Shown here one piece after another: positions 21,201-32,000 of a stretch of DNA of 64,000 nt (its first letter is position 1; every line of letters starts with the position of its first letter). Source of the DNA: Rhizaria sp. SCN 62-66 (taxonomy: Eukaryota > Rhizaria, unplaced); contig MEDY01000105.1 of the NCBI GenBank assembly GCA_001724265.1, positions 32,892 through 96,891 on the forward strand. The letters run 5' to 3'. The position numbers and the translations under genes are program-made. The notes below the pieces were generated by a model. It saw only the letters and a list, made by a program, of their open reading frames with translations. It searched no databases and was not told the origin of the DNA.

Positions 21201-24200
21201 CGCGCAGGCGTTTGCCAGTGACGTGTAGGTGGACTTCCCGGCCACCTCCTCACCGGCTACGGCCCGCCGCGCGCGCGTGTCCGCGACCGCCACCGAGACT
21301 GCGCGCGCGGCGACTGACCTGCGCGAGCGTGCAAAGCAGTCGAATGAAGTACAGTTCACGAACCGCGGCGACGCGACTTCCCGCACGCGCAACCGGCCGC
21401 TGACGCCCGCCGAGCTGCAAGCGCTGGTGCGCCCCATCGGCTCGGCGCGTGAGGGCGACCCCGCGAGGCGCACAGAGGGCGGCTTCGTCTTCAACGTCAT
21501 GCCCGGCGCGTACACCACGGTCGGCATGCTCGCTTCGGCCGCCGCGTCGCAGCAGCTGCACAGCCGCGCCGCAGGACTCAACCTCGCGCCACCGCTCTCG
21601 GCCGCAGCCGCGGACGCCGTCGCGCGCGCTGTAGGCCCTGCGGCCGAACCCGCGCCGCAACACGTGCCTCTGCGCAGCCCGTCGCACCGCTACAGCGCGC
21701 TGGTAAGCGAGCGGAACCCGTACACGCCACCGCCCGTGGACCGCAGTCGCGGCGCGCACGGCGGCGTGGACCTTACGTGGTACCCCTCCGCCGACTCGCT
21801 CGCCGCCGCCGACGCCGCCGCAGAGGCTGCGAACGTGGACCGCACGGACGCGGCCGCCGTGGGGCGCGCGCAGGCGCGTCTATTGCGCGGCCGCGCTATC
21901 GCCAAGACTGCCGCCGGTGGCGCTAAGGCCGTTTCGTCGCCGGCGGCCGGCACGTCGGGCGTGACTGTTGACGCGCGCGGCGCTCGTAGCTTCCGCGACA
22001 AGTTCGGCAACGTCTTGTCCGACAACGAGCTGGACATCGGCGAGTCGCAGCGCGTCGTGCACAGCGACGGCACGGTCGAGTACGTGCCGCCGGGCCGCAC
22101 GCCGCGCGGTGTGCGCGGCCGGTCCTCGCTACCCAACCGCGAGCAGAACGACCAGATCGACGTCGACGATTTCCGCCGCGTGATCGCGATGCGCCGGCTC
22201 GAGGACGACGCCGAGGCGCTGAAGACCAACGCCAACGGGCGCCTGCTGGGCGAGCACGGCGAGGCCGGCGGACCAGTCAAGTCGCTCTACGGCGTGTCGC
22301 GCGAGGAGCGCGAGTCTCGCCGTGAGGAGCGCAAGCGCATCAAGGCGGCGCAGTTCCGCTTTCGCATCGAGAAGGGCCGCAAGTCGCTGATCGAGGAGGC
22401 CGGCGGCAAATACTCGCCCAACGCTGGCATCCGCGCCGTTTCGCGCGCCGAGGCGCAAGCCGTGTTCACGCACGCGAGCGAGGAGCTGCTGCGGCGCGAC
22501 GGCCTGCTTCCGCCCTCTGCCGATGAGCGCGACGCGGAGCAGCTCGAGCGCGACTACGACGAGGAGCTCGAAGACGAGTGGCACAACGACATGCAACTGG
22601 TGCCGCTGACGCCCGAGGGCGAACTCGACCTCTCTGGCACGGCGGCGTCGCAGGCGGACCCCCGCGCGGTGACCAAGCGCGACATGCGCCGTGACCGCGC
22701 CATCGTCGAAGACTATGAGTCGCACCTGCAGCGCGTGGAGATGGTCGAGTCCGGTGAGCTCGTCGAGGGAGACGACGGCTGGAACATCCACCAGGCCGCG
22801 CAGCGCGTGCGCGAAAACGCCCCCGCGTCCGCGCGTCGGAGCATGGACATTCTCACTAACCTGCTCAAGAAGGATAGCATGCCTGAGACCGTCACGGCGG
22901 GCACCAACGGCATGCCCGTGCCCCGGTCCGCCGCTGAAGCCCTTGCGCAGGCGGAGGCACATGCCGGGCTTGCACCCGCACCCAGCGCTGCTGTCGCTTC
23001 TGCTAGCAATCACGGCTCAGCCTCCTCCGGCTCCGGCGCCTCTGGCTCCGGTGCTGGCGCTGCGGCTGGCGGCAGCAGCAACGGCGACGACGCCGATGCC
23101 GATGCTGGTTCATCGTACTTCCCTGCTGCACGCGCTGCTCGTATGGCCAAGAAGCAGCGCGCGCTTTCGGGCGTCGCTCGTGTGGCTGCGGTTGCGGACG
23201 CATCGCGTTCACCACTCGAACGCTCCAACGAGGCAATTCTGCTCACCGGTGTTCCGCATGAGGCGTCTTCCGCCGCTGCCGCAGCGGCTGCTGCTGCCGC
23301 TGACGCTGTGACGCGTGCGGGCGGCTCCAGTGCGCACCGTGATACGCTTGCCGCGGCCGCGCACATCACGACGACGCTGGGCGAGGCCGATCAGCGTCGG
23401 CAGGCGCTGGCGCAGGTCGCGCAGGAGCGCCTGCTGCACCCTGGGCGCGTGCGCTCGGCCGCGGAGGTCGGGCTCGCGCTCGAGGCGATGCTGGGCGCGC
23501 CTGAGACGCAGCGCATGTTGAGCGACGCGGGCGCTGCGCAGAGCGCGGCCTCGGGGCTGTCGGCGCCGGTGGAGGCTGCGAAGGCGACTGCCGTAGCCGC
23601 GGGCCGTCTTCGCGAGCAGGCGCAGCGCACCGCTGCTGTTGAGTCCGCCGTCGCGAGCGTGGCCATCCGCACCATGTCTCTTACGCAGACGCTCGACGGC
23701 ATGCGCACTGACGCCGCTGCTCCCCCCAAGCGCAGTTCACGCAAGGATGCTGCTGCTGATGTTGCGCCTGTTGCTCCCGCTGCTGTGTCGCCACGCTTGG
23801 CCGAGCTGGCGAAGCGCTACGACGCGCTGCGTGCGCGCGAGGCCGCTGCGATGCGCGCCGAACAGGAGCGCTTCATGCCGCTCTCTAAGCCGTCGCTGGG
23901 CCACGCGTGGACCGCGAAGAACAAGGTGGTGAGCAAGTTCGACGAGGCCAACCTCGAGGCAGCTTCCATGATGTACCGTGCGCGCGCCCACCGCGCCCTG
24001 ACTGCGAGTCTTGAGGAAGAGGACATGCTGCGCCGCCTTGGCGACAAGAACCTGGCCGCCCTGATGCCCTCCCCGGACGCTCCTTTGAGCGGTGGCGACG
24101 ACGACGAGAACCTGCTCGAGGACGCCGTCATGTTCGAGCGCCAGCTGGCCGACGCCGAGGCGCACCTCAAGAACGTCGTGGCCGCCGGCGCGCGCTCTGC

Positions 24201-24372
24201 GGAGCGCAAGATGGAGCGCCAGGCCGCGGGCAAGAGCGCTGCGCGTCGCACGATTGAGGACCTGGCTGCCAAGAACGCCGAGAAGGTGCGTCGTCGCGAG
24301 GCCCTTTTCAACATGCCCGCCGCCGACATCGTGCAAAATGTGCCCTTCAAGAAAGGTGGCGGTCGCCGGTGA
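15265..24372 (+). CDS. METTL17: Giant METTL17/RSM22-family mitoribosome assembly protein, with one in-frame TAG read as Gln
   Basis: Reading the TAG at 21226-21228 as Gln gives one 3035-aa frame ending in TGA. Residues 1-80 are Arg/Ala/Ser-rich with no acids, a mitochondrial presequence. The RSM22/METTL17 methyltransferase-like domain starts near residue 375 (ANRLPVVFSVLRRVL, then VLEFAAGASAGLWA as the SAM-type loop) and passes FNVIRESRDYLLRKYP (~565). It has the cysteines of the family's 4Fe-4S site: PCAHDKPC (~612), VCKF (~653) and VDLCTPAGT (~1038). The family methyltransferase fold is involved in maturing the mitochondrial small ribosomal subunit. Family members are ~450-630 aa, so more than 2000 residues are extra, mostly Ala/Glu/Arg coiled coil plus an unrecognised half (residues 1989-3035). 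The sequence after TAG is coding-like from its first codon, has no ATG for ~270 nt and no spacer, so two separate genes are unlikely. Confidence 0.85.
21226..21228 (+). other. In-frame TAG (codon 1988) inferred to encode Gln
   Basis: The codon context is GAC GTG TAG GTG GAC. The same reading frame is open for 1987 codons before and 1047 codons after, with uninterrupted GC-rich codon usage on both sides. A GT-AG intron removing it would have to be under ~60 nt with an atypical donor. A single C-to-T difference from CAG explains it. Confidence 0.75.
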
Positions 24373-24591
24373 ATTAACAGCTGTCACTTCGTAGTGACAT
24401 TAATGTTACAACTATTTATTGATATTTAAGTCAAAATAATCAATGGTCAAGGCCATTGCAATAAAGACAAAATCTTCTAACTTTACTCATGGTGAATCTG
24501 AATCAACCTTGTATTGTCATTGTGAGATTAAGATCGCACGAAATAAGTACTAAAATAAACTGTGTGATGTTTGCGTTAACAGTGCGCTCAT

Positions 24592-26946
24592 TTATGCTGC
24601 GACGCGCTTTTTCTTCATTGCGGCAAGCTCGTCTTGCAGCTTACGCGTCGCCGCGCGCGCCTGAGCCAACCTTGCTGCGGCTGCGGCTGCGCCCTCGGCC
24701 GTGGAGCCATCCTCGGTCGCGAGCGCCGTGGGCACCGGCGGCGGGATAGCAACAGCGGCGACCCCCCCATCCGCAGCGACGACGCTGGCGACCGTGAGCA
24801 CGCGCCGCAGCGTCTCGGCCTCGGCGCGCGCGGCCGACAGCGCCTCCTCCCTGCGCGCGAGCGCGGTGCGGTGCACCGTCGCGCGGTGGGCCAGCTCCTG
24901 CTCAGCAGCGGCCGCACCGCGCTGCGCCGCCGCGGTCGCAGCAGCCGCGGCCTCGGCGTCGGCCCCTGCGCGCCGCGCCTGGCTCTGCGCAACTGTCACA
25001 GTGTTGGCGAGAGCGGCGCGCTCGGCCTCAGAGGCCAGCAGCGCGCTCTCGAGCGACGCGATGCGCTCAGCCTGCGCAGCGAGCTCGGCAATCAGCGGGG
25101 CTTCGCGGGCCTGCGTGCGAGAGTACGCCGTGCGCTGCGACTGCTGCGCAGTCCGAGCCTGTGTAAATATATATGTGGGTCAGACCGATAATGTTGAGTT
25201 TGGAAGTGTGAGCATGATTCATGTGATGACTTAGCGATTCAACACCGTCATTTGCCACACAAGCACATTTGGGAATATGTAAGATAATGCCTACCTTTAG
25301 CTGTTCAAGCTCAACTTCTGCCGTCGCGCGCGCATGCGCCTCTGCGGCCAGCTGCGAGTGCAGACGCGCCAGCGATGCTGCATGACCCTCGGCCTGAACC
25401 TGTGAATGGATCGCAAATCCAAGGGTAAGGGAGCACAATATGTAAGACGATAAGAGAGTGAGAATATGCAAAGTTTGACACAAAAAGTAATAAAGCAGAC
25501 ACAATTTTACATTTCATGATAATAAACAAAGAAAACACAAAAATTCTGCGTACCTGCATGAGCTCCAGCAAGTGTTCCTGCTTCTCTTTGGCGACAACGT
25601 CCGACTCGCCCACCACAGCCGCCGCGGCAATAGCAGTCTGCGTCTCTTGCTTGGCGACCGCGGCCTCAGCCCTGGCAGCCTCGAGCGCGCCCGTCATGGC
25701 CGCCTTCTCCGCCGTCAGCGTTTTAGCCCTGCGCTGCGTGTCCTCGGCCCACGCGCGCGCCTCGCCCAGCGCGGCCTCGAGCGCCTCACGCTGTTCCCGC
25801 TGCGCGCGCTGCGCCTGCGCGATCGCGGTCTCCACGCCCGTCGCCGCCGCGGTACGCAGCGCCGCGTTTTCGGTCTCCAACTCCGCGCGCGCGCTCTCAG
25901 CGCTAGCCGCGCGCCGTTGCAGCGCCTGCGCAGAAAGCTCGGCGGCGTGCGCGCGCGCCTCGGCGTCGGCCATGCGCGCCTGCAGGTCCAGCAGCAGCGA
26001 CGCGGTCGCCGCGGACAGGCCGTTGTTGGCGCTGTTGCCGCTGGCGCTGGCAAGCGCGGCAATCTGGGCAGCAGCGGCCGTGGACGATGACATGTCGGCC
26101 ACCGGGGCGGGCATTGGCTGCTGCTGTTGCTGCTGCTGCTGAGGCTGTTGTTGCTGCGAAGGCTGCGCGAAGGCGGGTGCAGCGTCCTGCTGCGCGGGGT
26201 GCGCAAAGCTGTCGTTGAGACTGGACGCGTTTGACGACGAGCGGTTCAGCGCAGCGGCCGCGCGCGCCTGCTGCATGCGTTGCGCCAGACTCAGCCCACC
26301 GGCCGACGGGGTCGGTCCTGGGGCTCGCTGCTGCGGCTGCGGGTCGGGAGCGAAAGGCGCCGCAGCAGCAGGTGCAAGGACAGCGGGGGCGTTATCAGAC
26401 TCATAGTTGTCGTACGAGTCGTTCTGCTGTTGTTGCAACTCTTGCTGCTTCGCCATCTGTATCTGCAGGCGCTGCATAATCGACAGTCCTTGCTGTGGTT
26501 GCTGCTGCTGTTGTTGTTGTTGCTGCTGCATTTGCTGTTGCTGTTGTTGCGCAATCTGCTGCTGCTCACGCTCCTGCTGCTGCATCTGCTGCTGCAGCTG
26601 CGCGCTCTGTTGCTGCTGCATCTGCAACTGCTGTTGCTGCGCCGGAGTCGGCTCGATCGTGATCGGCTTCAGCCGACGCTTGCGCGGCGAGCTCGCCATC
26701 ACGCTCATGTCCAACGAAGAGTCGAGCATGCTCATGTTCCCACCGCCGCCGCCGCCGCCGCCGCCAAGGCTGGCGCTGCTGTTGCCGAAGCCCGGGGCGC
26801 GCGCGGAGGGCGGCGCGGGTGCGTGGGGCGCGTGACCGTGGGCGTTGTAGGCCGCGGCCGCTGCGCCCAGGCTGGCGAACGCGCCGCTCATGCCCGCGCC
26901 GGCGGGGTTCATGCCGGGCGGCAAGTACTGCTGCTGCTGCTGCTGT

Positions 26947-26989
<43 letters not shown>

Positions 26990-29105
26990 TGTGCTGCTCT
27001 TGTTGCAGCTGCGACTGAGCCCGATCCTCACGGCTCGACTTCTGGGCGCGGCGGCCTGACTTCAGCGGCGACTCAGGGTCGTCGTCGTCGAGCGCGTCCC
27101 AGCCGGCCGACGCCGTGCTCGCGTCGAGCCCGCTGCTGCTAGCGTTCGGGGCGTTGCGTATAGAGCGCGACTGCGAGTTATTGTGGTGGTCATTGTTCTG
27201 CCCCTGCAGCGAGCTCAGTGCGCCGAACGCGCCCGCCTTGGTGGTCGCGGGCGCCGCACCACCGTTGCCGCTGCCCCCGTTGCTGTTGCTCTGCTGGCCC
27301 GCGGCAGTGGCGGGCGAGGGTGGGGGCAGCGTGCCGCCGTTCTGGACGTACATCGCGCGGTGCTTCGCTAGCTGCTGCGGGGACAGGCCGAAGCGCTCCT
27401 CGGACTCGGGCCACTCGTCGTCGTCCTCCGGCTCTGCGCCGGCCGGGGAAGTGGGGTCGCTGTGCTTGGGAGAGCGGTTGCCACCGCGGGACTGCTGCTA
27501 CTGCTGCTGCTGCTGCTGCTGTTGCGGTGGGAGGTTGCGGTGCGGTGGCGTCTGCTCCGGTGTGGTGTTGCTGCCCCAGTACCCGTCCTCCTCCTCTTCT
27601 TCCTCGTCCGCGGCATTCACGTTATCGGCGCGATTGGCGTTACCACTGCTCTTCGGCTTCGCGGGAGTCTGGTCGAACTGCTGCTGCGCCTGAGGCTGGG
27701 GCTGCTGCTGCTTACGAGGCGGCAGATACGAGTCGTCGAGCGCCATGCTAGAGTCGGGCGACGTCGGGGGCGTCACCGCGCCGCCGCCAGCGCCGGGCGG
27801 GGCCGCGACGGCCGCGCGCGCCGCAGCGAGCGCCGCCGCCATGCCCGTCAGCGGCGGCACCGTGGCCACGGCGGCCGCCGCGGCGGGGTTGCCGGCAGCG
27901 GACTGCGCTTGGATGCCGTTGCCGCTGCCGTTGGCGGGCTCCGCGATGGTGGCCTCGCCCCAGAGGGTGACCTCCAGGTGCGAGTCGTCGATTGGAGCCC
28001 TCTGCTACTGCTGCGGCGGTTGCGGTTGTTGAAGCTGCTGCTGGAGTTGCTGCTCGAGCTGCTGCCGCTGCGCCTGCTGCCACAGCGCCGTGCGCGGCGA
28101 CACGGCCCCGCTGCCGTCGCCCTCGCCCGCGCTGAGGCTGCCGCTGCCGCTGCCGCTGCTGCGCCGCCCGCGGCTCCGGCTGCGCGACCCCGAGCCCGCC
28201 CCCGAGCCCGGGCCGGAGCCGGAGCCGGAGCCTGCGCTGCGGCCGCGGCCGGTGTTGGGCGGCGACGCCGCGGGCTGCGAGCGCAACGACTGCTCGTGCG
28301 AGAGCTGCGCCTGGTGCAGCGCGGCGACCTGCTCCGCCGCGGCGGGCGCCATCGCGCTCACGGCGGCCGCGGCCGGCGGCGGCGGCGCCGAGTCCACGGC
28401 GTAGCTCGCGCCCGACGCGCGCGCGCGGAGGCGCCGCGGGGACACCGCCTCGTCGTATGTGCCGGACTCGCCGCCCGCGGGGCTCGCGGCCGCTCCGACT
28501 GCGGCTGTGGAGGCAGCGGGGGCCTGAGGGGGCGCGTGGGACGTCGAAAGCGTTGTGGACAGGTCAAGCACGCTGTTGTCGATGCCACCGACGGCTGCAG
28601 CAATATTCGGAGCGTGCGCGTTGAAACCAAGATTGTTACTGCTTGTTGAAGGAATGCCTTGGTAAAGGTTTTGCTGTTGCTGCGGCGCCGCATTGCTGTT
28701 GTTGCTGTTGATAGGAGCAAAGTGGAACCCGCTCGCGACAGCAACAGGGACTTGTTGCGGCTTGACATCCGCGCCACGCGGCCTAACATCTGGCCCCGGG
28801 CCGCCCACTGTCATCTCCATCATTGTCGAGCCCAAGTCAAGCATCGTCTCCTCTCCGGCACTTGCGCCAACAGCGCCCACCGCGGGAGCGGGAGCAACAT
28901 CAGCGGCAGCGGCTCCAGTCGGCATGACGCTGTTGTTGCCAAAGTCGCCAAACGTCATCGTGAGCCCAACCGTCTCGTCGGCATTGTTATTGGGGTCATT
29001 CGCGGCAGGCAGGCCCAGCGTGGGGCCGGGACCGCGGCGCGTGCTCACGGTCATCGGCGCTGCACCGGCCCGCGCCTGCGCCTGCGCCTGCGCCTGCGCC
29101 TGCGC

Positions 29106-29138
<33 letters not shown>

Positions 29139-29392
29139 AGCCTGAGCAGCAGCGGCGGCCGCGGCAGCCGCCCTGGCGCTGGCCTTGGCCCTGAGCGCGG
29201 CGACGCTGCCGGCGGCCTCTCTGGCATCCTCTTCGTCGTCGTCGTCGAAGGTCAGGATCGACCGCGTCGCCGCCTCGTCGTCGTACTCGCCCTTGTGCGA
29301 CGCTGCCACGGCCGCGGCGGCGGCCGCGGCGGCGGCGGCCGCAGCGGCCGGGGACGGCGACGGCGGGCGCAGATATGCGTGCGCTGCTGTCG

Positions 29393-29423
<31 letters not shown>

Positions 29424-31308
29424 CTGAGGCGGCGGCGTGTAGCCGCGCGCGGGCGGCGGCGTCACCGCGCCGTGGCTGTGCGCGTTGGTGCCAAGGCCGC
29501 TGCTGTTCAGCCCGCCGACGCTCGCGCTCAGCGAGAGGCCGGTGCTGCTGTTCGCGGCCGCGGCGGCAGCGGGCGGCGGCGTGGAAGTTATGCCACGCAC
29601 AGGCACCGCGATGGGCGGGGTTTGGCCCCGGTGCGGGGGCGGCGTCTGCCCGCGGTTGAGCTGCTGCTGCTGTTGCTGTTGTTGCTGAAGCTGGAGAAAC
29701 TCCTGCTGCTGCCGCTGCAGCTGCTGCAACTGCTGCTGCTGCCACAGCAACTGGCCGTGGGCGTCCTGGGGCGGACCATGCATCAGCGCCTGCTGCTGCT
29801 GCAGCTGCTGCTGCTGAGGGTCCTGCGCCTGCGTCTGCTGCAGCGGCGACTGGAGCTGCTGCGGGACGGCGAAGGCGAACGCGGGCACAGGCGCGGTGCC
29901 CGGCGCGGGGGACGGGGCGCGCGCGCTCGAGCCCGCGCGCCGCAGGGACAGCGACGACTGCGACTCGTCGACCGCGCTGGCGGCAGCGCCAGCGCCCGGG
30001 TCGGGGTTTGCCGCGTGCGCGCCCGCCGTCGCCGTCGCCGCCGCCGCCGCCGCCGGGGCGGGGCCGAAGGGGCCGGGGGACGGCGGCCGGCTGCCGGGCC
30101 GTGACCCCGCCCCCGCCCCGGCCGCGCCCTGGGCGCTGGCGCTCGCAGCGGACCCATGGTTGGCGACGTGCGACTGCGACGGGTGGAGCGACGAGTGCGA
30201 CACGCTGGCGCCCGAGCTGCCCAGCCCCGCGAACATGATTTCCTGCGCGTCGGCCACAAGCGCGAGCCACGTGCTCAGCGCGTCGCGCGAGGGAATCACA
30301 CCGGGCTGCGACAGGCCCGTGCTGGCGGCGGCGGGGACGCGGACCTCGAGCGAGGCAGCGAGGCACACCGAGAGTGCCGCGGGCGTCATCAGCGTCGCCG
30401 CCTGGTTGTGCAGCACGGCCGCCAGCAGGCGCGCCAGGCGGGCTGTAAGGCGCGCGCGGTCAGGCGCCATGCGCTCGGCGGCGTCGCGGCACAGTGCAAG
30501 CGCGCGCGCGCGGTCCGCGGGCGCGGCGGCGGCGGCGGCGGCGAAGTCGGCCATGATGCACGCGCCGGGCAGCGGCTCCGGCAGTGCGCGGAGCAGCTTC
30601 TTGAGCAGCGACGCCACGGTGTGCGGTTCAACGTGCGGGACTGGGACGCCGCGGGGCAGCACGGACTTGCCTGCGAGCACGGCGTGGTAGAGCTCGTTGA
30701 CGCGCTCGCCGTGACCGGGCACGCGGAACAGCCCCTCGGCGCGCGTGCCGTTGTCCTGCAGGTAGTCGATGCACTGGCTGATCGCGGTGGCCACAGGCGC
30801 GGGGATCGGAAGCGGCTCGCCGGGCGGTAGCGTGCACGCGCCGTCGAAGCTGGAGAGCAGGCGCAGCCATAGCAGCTTCTCAGGCTCCGAGTCGGCGCGG
30901 AAGAGCAGCGAGGTCGTCTTGTCTTTGTTGCTGGGCAGACGCGCGGGGGAAGTGCCCAGCGCGGGGGAGGGGAGGTCCATCATGACGACCTGGAACTCGC
31001 CGGGGTCGTTGTCGATGCCTTGCCCGCCCTGCATAGGCAAGGGAACACAGAATAACGAAAGGTGGAGAGCGGTGAGGTGAGACAATAGAAGGGTACGTAT
31101 GCCAGCAAGCGTCGGCTGGTGAGAGTTAATGAAGTATGACGTTAAGACGTACGATGTCGACGACGCGAACGCAGAGACGGAGGTCATAGACGGAGTGCTT
31201 CTTGTTCCCCTCACTAACGATGAGGGAGAAGCCCTGCAGCTGCACATTACGGGGCACGAAGGACGACTTGAAGAACGCCTTGTGAAAAAGCTTAAGCGGG
31301 CCTTCCAT
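24592..31308 (-). CDS. PH-RhoGAP protein with polyQ tracts and C-terminal coiled coil; two in-frame TAGs read as Gln; 4 exons
   Basis: Model: complement(join(24592..25158, 25295..25399, 25554..31028, 31153..31308)), 2100 aa, ends TAA, all introns phase 0 (donors GTACGT, GTACGC, GTAGGC). Exon 1 opens MEGPLKLFHKAFFKSSFVPR and forms the start of a PH domain completed in exon 2 (FRADSEPEKLLWLRLLSSF, ~residue 100). The RhoGAP domain spans ~125-300; EGLFRVPG holds the arginine finger that stimulates Rho-family GTP hydrolysis. Residues ~300-1600 are low-complexity, Gln/Ala/Pro/Ser-rich with many CAG-encoded Gln runs. The rest is an Ala/Glu/Arg-rich coiled coil carried across exons 2-4. TAG codons at residues 1060 and 1229 are in phase with everything around them. 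Likely role: cortical actin/Rho regulation (family inference); the specific GTPase is unknown. Confidence 0.88.
26928..26987 (-). repeat. CAG (CTG on plus strand) trinucleotide run encoding about 20 Gln
   Basis: Twenty consecutive Gln codons, all CAG except two CAA, lie in the RhoGAP gene. It is the longest of several polyQ runs in this gene and is probably length-variable. Confidence 0.9.
27498..27500 (-). other. In-frame TAG (codon 1229 of the RhoGAP gene) inferred to encode Gln
   Basis: The TAG interrupts a run of CAG codons (eight Gln before it, one after it) and is in phase with the rest of the exon. Under the standard code it would end an isolated 123-codon open segment that has no function of its own. 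Confidence 0.85.
28005..28007 (-). other. In-frame TAG (codon 1060 of the RhoGAP gene) inferred to encode Gln
   Basis: On the minus strand the codons read CCG CAG CAG TAG CAG AGG GCT. It lies 1007 codons into exon 2, exactly in phase with the RhoGAP domain upstream and the coiled coil downstream, inside a Gln-rich stretch. Confidence 0.82.
29073..29138 (-). repeat. GCCTGC hexamer repeat followed by CTG run (Gln-Ala repeat and polyQ)
   Basis: About six tandem GCCTGC hexamers encode alternating Gln-Ala on the minus strand, next to about ten CTG/CAG triplets encoding polyQ. Both lie inside the RhoGAP coding region. Confidence 0.85.
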
Positions 31309-32000
31309 GGCGGAGGAGGCGCGGCGGGTGGAAAATCAGCCCTGTGTGACTGTGAAGTGCTGCGCAGCGAGGACTGATGAGGCTAATGTGTGTGGCGCCT
31401 GAAGTGTCAGCTTCAGCAAGCCACGGAGAGGCGGAGAGGGCTCTACAGAGAAGGACAATAAAGGCCTGTACACTGGGACCGCGCAAGAAACGCGCGAAGG
31501 GTGCTTGGGTGTGCGAAAAAGCAGGCTACGTGCTCTCGTTGCGGCGTTTATAGTCGCTGGTCTCGCTAAAGAGCGAACGAGCGAGAGCTGTGCATCGAGA
31601 GGAGTTGGGAGGAATGGATGGAAGGGGTTGAAGGGTAAGACAAACGTTTCACAGGTATGCATTATAAACCCAATATTTTCTAATAACAAATATTCATGTG
31701 GTAGCAATTAACTTTCAAACTTACGACCAGAAACAATGATATAGACGATACAAAATCGGGCCACACTCAACGGCTACAAGAGCGAACTTGGCTGCCAACC
31801 TTGGCAAGCTTGAGAGGAACTATCAAATTCACAGTTATCTCTACACACAGTCGTCAATATTGCAGTGCAAGAACGGATATTGGATTAAAACGCGGACTCA
31901 TATGATCATCTTTGAAATTATGTTGTACAATTACTTCTATAGCTAGAACCGATACAGGTTGAACCCACCGCAGCATTTGAACTTGATCGGCGAGAGGACC
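31309..32000. other. Divergent promoter region between the RhoGAP and Cys-rich membrane protein genes
   Basis: The two genes start on opposite strands ~690 bases apart. The spacer is of mixed composition, AT-rich from about 31660 to 31960. No coding sequence is supported in it. Confidence 0.5.

Noticed and set aside
21170-21228. A small intron removing the TAG at 21226
   Set aside because: It would need an intron under ~60 nt with a GTGTCC-like donor, whereas the other introns are 118-259 nt and start GTAC/GTAT/GTAG; composition is coding throughout.
26280-27059. 259-codon Leu-rich plus-strand ORF
   Set aside because: It is the reverse reading of CAG-rich polyQ coding sequence of the RhoGAP gene.
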